A stretch of DNA of 64,000 nucleotides, from positions 2,170,001 to 2,234,000 of the forward strand of contig OX381708.1 in NCBI GenBank assembly GCA_947462335.1, given 5' to 3'. Numbering within the stretch: the stretch's first letter is position 1; each line of letters starts with the position of its first letter. A program made the position numbers and the translations under genes. Positions 9,807 to 22,880 of the stretch are shown here, piece after piece. This stretch comes from Harmothoe impar (lineage: Eukaryota > Annelida > Polychaeta > Phyllodocida > Polynoidae). The notes under the pieces were generated by a model, which was not told the origin of the DNA, searched no databases, and saw only the letters and a program-made list of their open reading frames with translations.

Positions 9807-12200
9807 CTCAATCAACACAAAGCATAGTCATTAAATGGTCAGACCTTAGTCTTAGTCTAACTATTCAGATTATGGTTTATTTTCTGTGTTGTTAGAGTAG
9901 TTTCCATACTAGAGCATATTGTTGTTTGTGTAAATATCTATAACTGTATACATGTAGGTATGTATATCACTTCCCCTATTACGGTTACCATAGAACTTCA
10001 CATATAAGCCTGACTCGTGTATAAGTCACACCTACACTTTTGGAAAATCCCATTCGCGGTCTGGTGATGGCAACTTTAGTACTGTAGTATACATCTAAAA
10101 ACTTGCCTAATGGGCTCACCCTGCCTTTGTCCCAATCCTATAAGCTGCACTGGCGAGCTGACTTGTGTACTAGCTGTGGCCTATATGCAAGGTTATACAG
10201 TACTTGTCTTATATGCAGGCTCGGCTTATCATAATTACTTGTACTGTTAGAATGCAGGTACTAACTGAAAAGGGTGCCTTGGCAAAAGCATATACTGCAT
10301 AGTCTTAAGAAAGCATGTACCAGCTTGTCTTAATACTCCAGACAGGGTAGTATTTGCTATATATCGGGGCTTTTCTTTCTTCCCTTTTCTTTGCTAAACT
10401 GTTTATACGACTATAATCGAAAGCATTTATATTTAATTAAGACTATTATCCTTTGAATATTGGGAGAGAAACCTTTTAAGACTATGCGGTATAATGTCTA
10501 AGACTAAACAGTTTATGCCTTTTAAGACTACACGGTATATGCTTTCTGTCAAGGCACTGTCTTCAGTCCCTTGTTGCGTATTATTAGCAGCCTAATATGG
10601 TTACTTGTATTTTTAGCAGGCTCTCTCTATTGTGATTACTTGTGTTATTAGCAGGCTGTTTACTTGTATCTATAATGAACATTTTTTTTGTATTTATTGT
10701 ATTTAATATAATAAGCACCCTCCCCCCAATAATCGTGTCTATCCTAGACTAAATAGGAAGTTAATTCTTGAGAAAACTGCCCCCGCTAGGCTCCCGGGTC
10801 AGTGTTAGTATATACCCCTGAATACTGGTCCGCCCTTGTAGCACTCATCTCAATGTGTGTAAAAATATAATAAACAAAAATATGATTGCTCAAAAATATC
10901 TATTTAGGCACACTCAAATTTAACTGCATGCATATACTTATATTTAGGGTAGGTTAATCTCATATGAAGGCTTAGTCATGATCATTCTGAATATACATTA
11001 TCATATAACATGGATAATTCCCCATATGATGGTATGTCATACTTTGACTTAGTCTCCCTTGGATGTATCCAATGAGAAACATTGGATTTGAAAAAAGCTG
11101 AACTGGATTGGCCAACTTCCAGGGAAACTGCTCACCTTAAATATACATCCTCAGGGGCAGGCGGCCTCTCTCACCAGACCACCAAAAGCCCCCTGGGGGG
11201 TCACATAGTTTAGTTTATCTTGTATGAGTGTCGCTGGCAAGGGTACTTTTTTTACAAAATTGCCACGAGCCACGGTAGCAGGAAGACATGATTTTCTGTG
11301 TTAAAGTGGTTTTGCAGGATCCTGACGTCGGGCCATACCAAGAGTCCAGTTTAAAACAGAAATAATCATAACAAGGGTCTATATTTCACTGAAATGTCCC
11401 TAGTTTTCACCAAAATTTCAGTTTTTACTCAAATAACCCAGTTTTGTTAACAGTTCTGTATACAAGAGTAATTGTTTTTAGCAGATTTTTCCAAATATGA
11501 AATTTCCTATCTCTTTTCTCCCCAAACCTTTTGACTGAAAATGCTATACCAAGGGTTTTCGGGGTTAAAATCATCATGACAAGGGCAAGGTTTGTAAAGG
11601 TCTAGACGTACACCTGTGTCAAAAAAGAAAAGTACCACCGAGAGATTGGCCAAAGAGGGGACCATGATGGAGCATGCTGAATAGCGAGAGAGGAGTGAAG
11701 GAGTAGAGGAAGGGTAGGGGAGGGATTTTGTAGGGGTGGAGTGCTTCAGATGTGGTCAGGGCCCGAGGTCAGAGGCCCATCATTTTGAATCTTAAAACCA
11801 AAGAGAATTTTATCACTATAGCGCGCTCGAAGTATAAAGATATTAAAAAATAAAATGAAAGATATTCTCTGAAGTTTTATAGAAAGAAAAAATACTGTGA
11901 TTTATATGTGCTTGTAAATATTTCATTTTATCATATAGGACAACTAATGATCTATCTGTTTTAATAAAAATATTAGAAATAAAATCTCTTCATACAATAG
12001 GCTAGTATAGGTCGCAATATACCCCTATAAAGTTCTATTCAATGAGATATGTTTTGCATCTTGCACTAAGTTATTTACAAGAGTAAAGATCAAAATAAAG
12101 CAATTCAAAAGCATCTTATACTGAAATATCTGTAATAAGTACTCTTTCTATCTATTGTAATTGCGTGTATGTGTGCTCGTGTGGGCATGTCTGTCTGTTC
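9807..12200. other. intergenic, shared with unit B, no gene seen
   Basis: Collinear with 50115-53880. Contains remnants of a repeat with TATAAGC motifs (about 9995-10260) and degenerate tandem units of the kind TTATTAGCAGGCT (about 10570-10680). No credible coding frame. Confidence 0.6.
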
Positions 12201-12212
12201 GTGTGTGTGTGT

Positions 12213-12251
<39 letters not shown>

Positions 12252-12570
12252 GGTAGGTGTTAACTCACGACTTTCCGTATACCACCGCCAAAAGACCCGA
12301 GGCTGCAAGTTTTGTAACCAATTTGGGTCACAAGATAGACAGATAAATTGGATGTCAGCCATCTTGTCTGTGTTTGGATGTAAAAAAAATGTCTGGTACA
12401 TGCCCCCTAACCCTAAGCTAAATGATAAACTCTCATACATAGGAGGAATGTGTTTGTGTATGTGTGTAAACTCACAACTTTCCGCATACCACAGCACTTG
12501 GCATCGATAAAGGTCACAAGATCCAGGTTGCCTGGCAGCCATCTTGTCTGTCTGTGGATGTTACTTTCCT
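12201..12570. repeat. (GT)n and a local tandem duplication
   Basis: (GT)n occupies 12201-12247. About 100 bases beginning AACTCAC(G/A)ACTTTCCG are present twice, at 12262 and 12469 (period 207), each ending near a GCCATCTTGTCTGT stretch. Long frames here are translated microsatellite. Confidence 0.75.
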
Positions 12571-14096
12571 GGTGCATGCCCCCAAGCCTACATAGACACT
12601 GTATACAAACCTACCATTCTCCTTTACAAACAGTAATCACCACAAAAGTATCTTTGGCATAGTCTGGCTTTAACACATACAGTAGGGCCTAGTGCCAGGT
12701 ACAATGGCACATGCTACATTCCTACATGGACCTGCATGTACTTACACATGCCCTTAAATAAATACATTCTCATGAGTTATAGATGTAGTCGGAAACTGAT
12801 CCAAATCAAGGAATCAGCTGTGTAACCATTTTCCTAGCACTGGGACAATAGTTGAGACGTCCAAATATATTAATTCTTATTTTATATGGAATATCACAGC
12901 AGCATTGGTTTTGTGATATTATGAAGGCTCAAACCTCTATTAATTGACTAAGAATATCATATACGATTGCTTTGTCCATACGAACACCTGCTACCTAGTA
13001 CCCACACCCACCACCAGTGGCGCTGCACCACCCTATTGTATATGAGGGGCACGTGCTACTAGCCAGTCAGAGAGAGCTGGGTAGGGTACTAGGTGCATAC
13101 TATTGAATATCTAATGTACAGTAAACTCAAACTAAACACCTAACCACTGATTGTAGTGTTACTTACTTTCGTGCATATCAAATCTCAGACATTAGTCCAA
13201 TATAAAACTTATCCCCAAATCCCTAATATACTAATTTACTGCACGCATTGCAATGAAAACACCTGACAAATTTTAAAAAGTGGTTTCTGAAATCAAACTC
13301 TTGACTACTCGGTAGACATTTGTCTATTTTACATTTCCTATAGTGAGTCAATTGCCACTATCTTGTTTAAAGAGGTAAGACGCTTGTAAGAACTATCTTA
13401 ATATGTGGACCAATCCTTTTTTTTGGGGGGGGGGGGGGGGTAGTGAACTTGTGTTGGGCGAAGACGTGTCTGGCAAGTAGGGCAAAGTTGTGTTGACTAA
13501 AGTTGGGTCTGGCGAAGTTGTGTATGGTAAAGTTGTGTATGGTAAAGTTGTGTCTGGTAAAGTTGTGTATGGTGAAGTTATGTAACACATCATTTGGTGG
13601 TAGTTTTCAATGAGGAACACATTTATGAACGAAGAACCCATGAATACATGATTGTAACTGAAACAAATATATTCAGTCGCTGTGTGTGTTGATCAGTTAC
13701 TAAATGCATTTCAATCAATTCAATTACTCAATCACCCTGACCCTGAATCATTTCTGATGTAAATCATACAACGTTTGACGTGATGTATGCATTCCGGGCA
13801 TAGATGCTGCCCTGGCAAGCCTCTGATTGTGCCGACTAAAGGCTAGTAGCTTAAAGCACTGTGGTCATTACAATGTGATATGCAGTGATAGCCCCGCCCT
13901 GTGATACACCTTGTTATCAGTTGCAATTACCAGCCAAACAGTTTCAACCAGGATGCAGGGATCAGGGCACAGATCCTTTCTCCAATCAGCTGACATTTGT
14001 TGCAGTATAGTGATGTACATTTTCTTTTCCTGTTTAAGTGAATTACATGTGCCCTGCCTTTAAGGAAGCTTTAGTTTACACATTAATCACCCACAT
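12571..14096. other. intergenic with small repeats, no gene seen
   Basis: Holds a short inverted repeat at about 12986-13099 (TACCTAGTACCC against GGGTACTAGGT), a G run at 13427-13440 and a 15-bp tandem array at 13484-13580 (AAGTTGTGTATGGTA). Parts match unit B near 57790. No gene evidence. Confidence 0.55.
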
Positions 14097-14099
14097 TTA

Positions 14100-14401
14100 G
14101 GGAATGGTCAGGGGGGGTTGGTGGATTTGGGGGGGACCAAAAAAAATTGGACCCTTTGAAGGGGGGGACCAAAAGAATTTGGACCCCTCTTGAGGGGGGG
14201 ACCAAACAGTTACACCCCATTTTAGGGGAAAAGTCTGCACATTACTATAGCTCAAAGGGGTCGGCCGCGCACAATTTCAACCTGCCTGGAGGGGGGGACT
14301 GAAAACATTTTGACCCCTCCCCCGGGGGGACCAAAAGAATTTCGACCCACTGGCGCGAAAATACACCGACCCCCCCCTGTTGTTAAAAAGTGAGCACTCC
14401 C
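14100..14401. mobile_element. Harbinger-type MITE, G-tract family, copy a
   Basis: 302 bp between TTA target duplications (14097-14099, 14402-14404). Ends GGGAATGGTCA and TGAGCACTCCC are imperfect inverted repeats. Internally it has several G runs of 6-8 and a C-rich right end. A 3-bp TWA target with GG-starting ends suggests PIF/Harbinger mobilisation. No ORF. Confidence 0.8.
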
Positions 14402-15594
14402 TTAGTTGACTTACACGCCACTTTGGAAAGAAGCATTTCAAGATAGTTGAGGCTCCACTTGATATTGAAATTTATCTTCTAGCCAGGAATACCTTTTTAC
14501 TCTCAGAATCAACAAATAATTCCTTCTTCCTTAAATGATTTACAGCTTTAAACTTTTAATCAATCAATTCAATTACTGAACCACCCTGAGTCGGAGTAGT
14601 TTGTGATGTGAATCACACATTCAATCTTTAATTTATGTGTGGTAAAAGACACAGGACTATAAACCGAATATGATGGATATTCAATGATATCACAATTAGT
14701 TAAAGTCAATAGCTATAGGGATGACACTAAGCATAGCTGAAAATTGTTAAAGATTACCCATGGCTGTCTTCCCTCAGGATACCTTGTGATCATAATTCTA
14801 GTTTAAAATGTTTTTGCACTCCCCGTCTCCATGAGCGATGTCTGAATTCCACACAAATCCCCCAACACCTGCTGTAACAGATGTCTAAGACCAGAAAAAT
14901 ACCTTTATTGATGTTTACTTGCAAAACTCAGAAGGCTACCTCCATAAATTCCTTACCCAAAACCCAGAAGGCTACCTTCATAAATTCCTTTAAAAACTGT
15001 TTAAAGCAAGAATTTTGTGACCTACATATATTGCTGGATACAGACTTGTAGCAACTTATATGAAATGAAAACGTATGTACATAGATCTTTACTTATACAG
15101 ATACTACGCTCGTGGAAACCTTTTTTCATACACTCTATACTCTTTGTGAGAGACCTGTTATTGTCGTCTACTGTTATCAATTGTTGACTTGTATTGCGAC
15201 ATTTTGTGACTATATTATGAAGAACACCTTTGTTGTGAACTATGGTCAATAAACTTTTCAAACTTCAAACTTCAAACTTTGCAATAAAATCTTATCTAGA
15301 CAATCTGTTATCCAAAACCCCTCCTGTCAGTTAGCTATATCTTGACATAAAGTAGGACAGCCTTAGTGTGACAGGAGACAACGCATTCATCCTACTGCAC
15401 CTTTCAACCTCTCCTTAACAAGCCATCCCATTGTGCAGTATGTTAGCCTGGAGACCATTACTTCACTGAGCCAGCTTTTTTCCCCTTTTCCATTCTCTGA
15501 ATGTGGCTGGCATAAGGAAGTGGTCGGGACATAACAATGTGGAGAGTTGGTGGATCTGAGGGGACATGCAAAAATTGTGAACCTGTTTCAGTAA
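14402..15594. other. intergenic; possible retroposon tail at 15130-15281
   Basis: 14801-15500 matches 57865-58240 in part. At 15252-15281 a short run of AAACTTC units ends a sequence containing GTCAATAAA, as seen at the 3' end of CR1/L2-like retroposons. The insert interrupts similarity to unit B, which lacks it. No gene seen. Confidence 0.5.
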
Positions 15595-15913
15595 GTGAGT
15601 GTTAATTTATTATTTACAGGGGGGGTGGTGGGTTTGGGGGGGGGGGGCGTAAAAATTTCAGACCCCTTCTGAGGGGGGGGGCATAAAAAATTCTGACCCC
15701 TCTTGAGGGGGGGTGTAAAAATGTAAGCCCCTTTCTAGCAAAAAAGCCCGCGCGTTACTATAGTTCAAAGGGGGGGGGAGAAAATTTTTCGGCACCTTTG
15801 GCGAGGGGGGGCGCGGAACATTACACGCGCTCTCAAGGGGGGGGCGTAAAAAATGTTCGCCCCTCCGCGTGAAATCTTACCACCCCCCCTGTAATTAATA
15901 AATGAACACTCCC
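15595..15913. mobile_element. Harbinger-type MITE, G-tract family, copy b
   Basis: 319 bp with TAA at both edges. Left end is decayed (GTGAGTGTTAATTTATT); right end is AATGAACACTCCC. Long G runs and a CCCCCCC right half match copies at 14100 and 50736. Confidence 0.72.
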
Positions 15914-16124
15914 TAAAAAGGCCAGTGTGTCTCATTGGGTGCTTTGCACATGGATGTTTTCCCTCAGGCAATTTAATTGCAGTTGAAAAGATCTCTGTCC
16001 CCCACCTACCTCGAGAGTTGTTAGTCTAAATACCCTCAGTTTTTATAACACAACAGCTACCTCAGCCATTATACTGTACTGTTCTACACCTCCTACACAA
16101 ATCATCTCATTGCGCAGTGTGTTA
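15914..16124. other. spacer between two MITEs
   Basis: No frame or repeat recognised. Confidence 0.5.
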
Positions 16125-16340
16125 GGCCAAAAAAAAAGGTTTGTTTCAGGTAACATGGGAGGAAAATGTAGGGTCGGTAGGTCGGATTTTTTTTTTTTTT
16201 TGTACTAGCCAATTTTTTTGAAACCAAAATTGACCAAAAATTGGTAAAAAAGCTTCAAAATTACATAAAAAAACGTAGGGTCGGCCCTGTTTTGATAGGG
16301 TCAGTCGGGTTACCTGAAACAAACCTCTTTTTTTTTGGCC
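16125..16340. mobile_element. Harbinger-type MITE, GGCC family, copy a
   Basis: 216 bp between TTA duplications (16122-16124, 16341-16343). Inverted ends: GGCC, an A run, then GGTTTGTTTCAGGTAAC, mirrored at the right end. Interior carries GTAGGGTCGG motifs in both orientations. No ORF. Confidence 0.85.
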
Positions 16341-16343
16341 TTA

Positions 16344-17109
16344 TCCCGGGGCAGGACTCTATCTAATGATTTATACCATACTTCATTGCTACCATCCACT
16401 GTGCTGTATACAGGCATGATATATACACATTATAATTTTACACATATACTTTTGTCTGCCAACCCCTGCACTTGAAGAAATAACCTTAGGTGGATATAGT
16501 CTAGCCATAACACATTGGCTTTACTTCTGGTGCATAAATAAATTCGTTTCTTTCATTGTTGATGGGCTTAAATACTAGAAATCTTCCATGCCCACCGTGA
16601 AATACAGTGTTCCTGTATCACATGACTTGGGTTTTTTCATTTGGTAACTGACTAAGCACGTAGTAGGTGAGATAGATATCTATACGCTTCTTGTCCAATA
16701 CAGCAGTGACCGCATATATGGATGCTCGAATGTATGAAATGAATGATCGCATTTATGAGGTTAGGGAGAAAAGCGCTACTGGGGCACGTCCTAGCATGGA
16801 TAGCAAGTGTCCTTTTATTTATCTGGTCCTACATACCTGGGCTAGTACCACAGTAGGCAGGCCAGGCAAACCACACCCTTTGATATCTCAGACGTGGTTC
16901 ACTGAGGAGAGACCATAAGGTAGACCACCAGCATGAAGGCCCGGGCCTGCACATATGGGCAACAGCTGCCAATAGCTTCATAGACCTGTTTGGTCATGGG
17001 CCTATAAACCTAACTGATATAGGAGAAACATTGATGCACAGCGGCATAAATTCTTAGTATAGTAAAGGGTATAAAACTATGCATATTGGTGCTTGATAAA
17101 AGAACCTAT
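16344..17109. other. intergenic, no gene seen
   Basis: 16670-16740 resembles 48985-49050 and 16980-17100 resembles 61150-61290, so part of the duplicated block is rearranged. A 75-codon frame at 16691 has no domain and is not supported. Confidence 0.55.
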
Positions 17110-18319
17110 ATAGGGTAGAGGCACCCTGAGTCGGACAGACACCTTGAGTCGGACACCATTGGCATGTAATTACATGATTAATATAAGGAATTTACCTATC
17201 ATGTCAACTAAATATGAAAATTCAGGTGTTCTTTCTTCTGATATGCACAGCAGACCACATCTAACTTACTTTCTACATGGTCCTATGACTGCTTGAATCT
17301 GGGGTGTTTTTGCAGTATTCCCAACATAAAACTGACTAGAAAATGGAAAAATTGGTTTCCATGTTATGTATGTTCTGACTTTTCCATAACAATTAGATCA
17401 TTCCGAAGCATAATAGTGGCAATATATGTATCTCCTGCAATGAATCAAATCAATAAATACATATTTATTACCCACAATACTTTGTGAGAGGACACCTCAC
17501 AGCAGCATCAAATTGCACCTGAAGTCGGACACCAAATACACCTAGACTCGGACACTATATGGTACACTAGCCCATGGGTTTGTCCTCATTTAAAATGCAC
17601 GTTTTAATACAGAAACAAGAAATATCCATTCATACAGCATGACAACCCTGTTTGGTTGGTATACTCCCAAAAGTTCAAAATGATGCACCGATGAAGTGCT
17701 ATGACTTGCTGGCACCCCTATTGGTACGTCCTAACTAATGCATATAAAGCTTTCAAGTCTCAGATGAATTTAGTGGATTTTTTTGTCAAATATTGTGTAT
17801 GTTGCAAAGTTAGTTATCAGGGGTGTGTGTGTGTGTGAAATTCAGAAAAAAATCTGCACACTAGGCGATTGTAAGACCCCCTCCCACCATCCAAAGGTTC
17901 AACCTGTGATTACATAGCCAAATGGTCCCTGTCCCCCTCAATAGTGTAATTTCTTTTTTGATTTCCCCTCACACCAACTCTCTTTGGGATATGCTCCCCA
18001 TCCATTGCCCATATCTAACCAAAGATACCTCATTGATGAGAGGACATAGTGTCCGACTCTAGGAGCATTTCTAGTAAGAGGTGTCCGACTTTAGGTGCAA
18101 TTTAACCGTTTGAAATCAACATATTAGATGTGGATATTTTCATACCTAAATGTTGAAATTTATTGCAATTTCCTCGGGAATATAAGCTGACAGATCTAAC
18201 GTGTCCAATGATATACCTTATATCAGAATTAACATCATATAAATATGTAAACTTGAAGAACCAAAAGTAGTGGCCTCTTCACTGTCCAGGAGCGTCCGAA
18301 ACGGGTGCCTTTACCCTAT
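17110..18319. mobile_element. 1.21-kb inverted-repeat element with GTCGGAC arrays
   Basis: 1210 bp bounded by ATAGGGTAGAGGCACCC and its near-perfect reverse complement. Inside the left end lie copies of GAGTCGGACA(C) (about 17130, 17147, 17523, 17546); the right end has the reverse complement GTGTCCGACT (about 18050, 18078, 18293). No ORF over 65 codons. Unit B at 61290 shows the empty site, so it inserted after the duplication. Likely a non-autonomous DNA transposon with transposase-site arrays; its superfamily is not clear. Confidence 0.72.
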
Positions 18320-18637
18320 GTGGGGATCTTTGGTTATAAATGAATATGTATTACTCCTCGCATTGATCATTTAGTAACCCCAGGCCAGTAACACATGTAA
18401 TTTTGAAAATATCCAAATGCGATTCAATGTTTTGATATAACGAACACTGAAGGTGCTATAATAAAGGTGATCCATGAAGAAACATACAAATTGGAGATCA
18501 GCATTCCATTCCCTGAGGCTGAAAAAGGACTCTGCTACTTTTGTTAATGACCACACCTGATCCTCCCGATATATTTGGGACTGCGTCCACCCACTGCGGT
18601 TACTGCCCAGGGCTACAGTAAGTCAGTGTGGCACTAA

Positions 18638-18953
18638 GGCCAAATAAAAAAAAAGGTTTGTTTCAGGTTACCCGACCCTACCTAGCAAAACAGGGCCGAC
18701 CCTAGAATTTTTAATGCAATTTTGAAAAAATATTTATATTTTGGGTCATTTTGGGGCTATTTAAGGGTCGATCTGATAGTTCACGAGTCGAGGCGGTTGT
18801 CGGCGAGTCGGCATTGTAGTTCGTGGGTCGATTTCTGGGTACTTTTCAGGCTAAAGTAAAAAAAAAAAAAAATTAAAAAAAAAAAAATCCGTCCTACCTA
18901 CCCTAGATTTTCAGACCATGTAACCTGTAACACACCTTTTTTTTTTTTTGGCC
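18638..18953. mobile_element. Harbinger-type MITE, GGCC family, copy b
   Basis: 316 bp between TAA duplications (18635-18637, 18954-18956). Same inverted ends as 16125-16340 but orientation of the interior is reversed, and about 100 bp longer. Confidence 0.85.
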
Positions 18954-18956
18954 TAA

Positions 18957-20207
18957 GGTGTTGACTTCCGTTAAAGCCCTGTTTTTCCATGGGGGGGGGG
19001 GGCTTCCTCTGCATTCCTCTAGATCTACATATCTACACAAGTATATATAGACATTATCAACATTCATCACCTTGCAAGGGAGATGTTTGTCAATTCTGAA
19101 AGCAGAAACTTATTCCTGGTTCAAAACTACCTATGACCAGTGCCAAAGTTGCAATCTTGTGTATAATTCAGGAATGGCGGTGAAGTTTAATTAAATACCC
19201 TGAACATATTTTACCTGATAGAGGGCGGCACAAAATAGCACATGTCACAAGGATCTTTCAATTGCAAGTCGATCTGTGACTTATTGCCTCAGTGAGACAT
19301 GGTTTAAGTTTCATCTCTGAGAGATGCATGAAACCTTCACATAAGACTTGGGGTAGACCCTGAGTCAATAATAACCACTCCCTCAGGTATCTAGAAGCAT
19401 GTGTTGTTGTATTGGGAGAGAAGATGGCGCTCCTCCTGGTGTGGAAGGAGTACACTACTCTTCTCCCAGGGACTTATATAGCAGTTGTGCCACCTGGGGA
19501 GAGTTCTGAGAGGTACAGTGTCCACTGAAGGGGCTTTATACATCAGGTAAATGGGGTATACGCAGGGAGGGACGAACTGACCAACACTTTATTACCTGAA
19601 ATCTTAATCATTCCCTGCAAACCACATTTCCTGTAGCCTTAATCATTCCATCCTTAATAATGCACACAGCAGTTCAACTACAGGTAAATCGGTTCAGTTA
19701 TAGTTCTGTTATCAGTTTCAAAAAGGAAAAAGGAAAAGAAGAAAGAAAAGGAGGGTGCAGGGGCAGAGCTTACAGTGGTACCACCTATAGAATAGACCTT
19801 GAAACTGATTAACACTATAGGAAATATGGGTGTTTTAAGATTACAGGTAATATGATCGTCGTCTAGTAACTTCATCGGTTTGTCCCCACATGCCTCTACG
19901 CATTTTACCATGGTACCGCTATAGGGGTATGTGAGAAAGTCACAATGTTAACCATAATATGTATTGTGGGGTTAAATTATTTGCAGTGTAATGCACCCTT
20001 ATATTAAAACACAATTTCCTAACAAAGCTACATTTACAAGCTACAATTCTCTATATTCATTCATGCATTGAACATGCCAAATTCATAAAATACTCTAATA
20101 AAGATCCAGCAAAATCAATTTCCGAATTTTCTGTTAGATTTGCTGATAAAAATGAACATAAATCTATTACTCTGCATTTTTGGTTTTATCTCTTAATGGA
20201 ATGGTAA
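18957..20207. other. intergenic, no gene seen
   Basis: Beyond the right edge of the duplicated block. Includes a G run at 18992-19001 and otherwise mixed sequence. Frames at 19258-19455 and 19678-19911 lack any recognised domain. Confidence 0.55.
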
Positions 20208-20445
20208 AGCGAAAAAAAGAGGTTTGTTTCAGATAACATGGGAGGAAAATGTAGGTTTGGTAGGTCGTTTTTTTGTGTGAGGTAAAGAAAAGATTTTAGC
20301 ATGAATGTACTAGCCAAATTTCTTGAATAGATGAAAATTGACCAAAAAAGTACATTTAAATTTCTTTAAAGTTGCATAAAAACGTAGGGTCGGCCCTGTT
20401 TTGATAGGGTTGGTAGGGTGACCTGAAAAAACTTTTTTTTTGGCC
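20208..20445. mobile_element. Harbinger-type MITE, GGCC family, copy c
   Basis: 238 bp between TAA sites (20205-20207, 20446-20448). Left end is mutated (AGCG for GGCC); right end is intact. Third copy of this family within 4.4 kb. Confidence 0.8.
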
Positions 20446-20448
20446 TAA

Positions 20449-22654
20449 GGTAGGAAAATTTTGGGATTCTCTCCCAAACTCATATTACAATACTCTATAT
20501 AAATTGAAATTAATCTAGACACCATTTGTAATATTGTGATTCTATATAAAATATTACAACTACAACATTTGAAATATGTTTGAGAAATTATTGTTGTAAC
20601 ATATTTTAATATTGAAATGAAGGCCCAGTAGATAGCACTGCCTCCTGGTACAAGATATGAAAATCAACAGAAACGTTGGATGAATTATCCAATTGTGGCA
20701 GTTCATTTGGCTTATTGCCAATGTATGCACACTATATGTTTATCAACATTAGTATGATATGAGTTATGTGATGTACCAACATTGAGAACTCAACATTGCA
20801 ACAAAGTTGAAACCTTGAAAACTATAGGTATGGTAGTCTTTTCTTCACAGTTAATGAATGCAGAGGCCAGCCTATAGCCTCATGTGATATGACCCTGGTC
20901 CAACACATCTTTAGCATGAATGTATGTTCTCAGCAAATCGGCGTGAACTTGAGACGGCCATGCGTATTACCTCACACTTAGTGTTAGAAACGTGTACATA
21001 GGGTCAGGTTTGCGTCTAGCACAAGCTGACCCAACCTGACACATGTCCTATACATGCGTCTATACTCAGACCCACGCAACCTGACTCAACTCTGATGCTT
21101 GCATCAGATGCACAGCTCACTCTAGCTAACACTATACATATTGGTGCGTTAGTCACGTGATCAAGGGGGGGGGGGGTGGTGGTGGTGGTGGGGGGGGGGG
21201 ATGGAACCCCAACCACATACTATTAATAGGCCTACATTATAGGCCTACGGTATAGCCTACATAGTTTTATGTAGGATAGCCTTTTATTCTCTATAATTAT
21301 TGCATCAATTGATGTATCCTTGCTCCAGTGTACTTGTAGGCAGGTCTTGATCTCGTCCCTCAATAGCAATATACAGATGTAGACAGTATACAGGCATGTA
21401 GGGGTGATGTCCATCGACTTCTCCTGGTCCCAACTCTGCTCCTGGAAAATAGAATATATGCAGTAAAATAATCAGATTTTTGTATCAACAATGCGAATGG
21501 TAGATTTATAACGATCATGGGCATTTATTGCAGTTACTTAGTGTGTATATATATATATATCAACTTTAACTATGTAATTTAATGATGAGAGTAGGAGACA
21601 CAACCTACCTGACATCCTTCCTCCAGTAGCTGCCCGTTCTAACTGCCACACCACCAGGACAAAGAGACTTTAAACTTGAACCACTGACCAATCAGATCAC
21701 TGCATAGCATCGTGTGATCTATCAAGTGTGGGCCTGCGTGGCCTTGCGTGGGACTGCGTGGCCTTGCATGACTTTGCGTGGCCTTGCGTGGGCTTGTGTG
21801 GGATAACATGGCAATAGTGACAGCTAGGATATGCCCCTTTTATCGTCCAATACAATGTTTGATGCCCTCATCCTTAGAATTCTCATGTATTAAGCATTAT
21901 TACATGATGTACTGTGTGTCACTACATATCATATTTTCTCATCATATTAAAACCGAAACCAGTTGTGGTCTCAATGCTGAGTAAAACCTAGAAATTTGCA
22001 CTTCAGTGCTATATCCCATAGATGACAGAAATCGTCTTTTAGGAATTTATTATGAATACTATGTCATACCTATGGATATCACTACATTCTTTGTTTACAG
22101 ATGCTTACCAATATTAAGAAATTATGTTGATTCATGGGATAAAAACAATAAAATTGATAATATTGTATATGGCCTCTGTGCAAGACACAACCAATCTAGA
22201 TTCATACACTTTTCATAGTATCTGCATGCTTACAGGTGCGTGGGGATGCGTGAGATATGTGGTAGCTGACCCACAGCTCACTCATCCCCACACCTTTCAC
22301 CCCAGTGTGTTTTATTTGATGCGTGACCTTGAGTGGGGATGCGTGGGACATGTGGTAGCTGACCCTAGGCTCACGCATTCCCACACCTAGTGTCTGAATG
22401 CAGAATATCCAAACCCATCTCCACGCATCTTCACTCTTGATGACGGGAATTTGCTGGGTTATCATATAAAAACACTGCACATGCATTACTCGGCTTGGGA
22501 AAATAAAGTTGATTTTAGGTTATCAAATGTGTTGGTTTATATATATACATAGCTTTATGGAGACAGCTTATTGTATTATTGTAAATGTATCTTTGAATTG
22601 AATACATTAGATAAGTACCCTATAAATATGTATAAGATGAAATGATGAATATAA
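20449..22654. other. intergenic with simple repeats, no gene seen
   Basis: Contains G-rich/GGT simple sequence at 21165-21200, degenerate units of CTTGCGTGGG at about 21725-21800, a (TA)n at 21550-21560 and a direct duplication of about 57 bases (GGGATGCGTG...GTAGCTGACCC) at 22235-22295 and 22332-22391. No credible gene. Confidence 0.55.
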
Positions 22655-22855
22655 GTGTAAGGGCACCAATGAAGTGGTGCGCCCCCAAGCCCCGGCTCCC
22701 GGTCTGACATGTACAAGGTTACCAGCTCTGATCAGGAGGAGCCGGATTGGTGTATTGGTTGCATGTTTAAATCGGGACGAAGGAAGCGTGGGTTCTAATC
22801 CCACATCTGGTGAAACACTTTTCACCTGGTACCTTATAGATATGGGTGGGTGAGT
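22655..22855 (+). repeat. tRNA-like repeat, possible solo terminal repeat
   Basis: Starts TGTAAGGGC, like the LTR of the unit B TRIM, and contains a tRNA-like part with a B-box-like GTGGGTTCTAATCCCAC hairpin, followed by ACACTTTTCACC. Only one copy is seen here and the right edge is uncertain. It could instead be an ordinary tRNA-derived SINE. Confidence 0.35.
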
Positions 22856-22880
22856 ATTTACGTCATGTTTTGGGTAGATG

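Larger units (their letters stand above)
1135..18556 (+). repeat. segmental duplication, unit A (visible part)
   Basis: Collinear similarity to 40826-61715 runs through the receptor exons, their introns and about 10 kb of downstream DNA. Shared non-coding anchors include 1135/40826, 8409/48694, 9214/50042, 11110/52797, 14801/57865, 16980/61160 and 18330/61302. Similarity stops near 18556, next to a MITE. The true left edge is outside the window because copy A needs exons 1 and 2 upstream. Length differences between units are mostly insertions present in only one of them. Confidence 0.85.

Noticed and set aside
12105..12662. ORFs of 70-145 codons around the GT repeat
   Set aside because: Driven by translated (GT)n and a local duplication; no domain.
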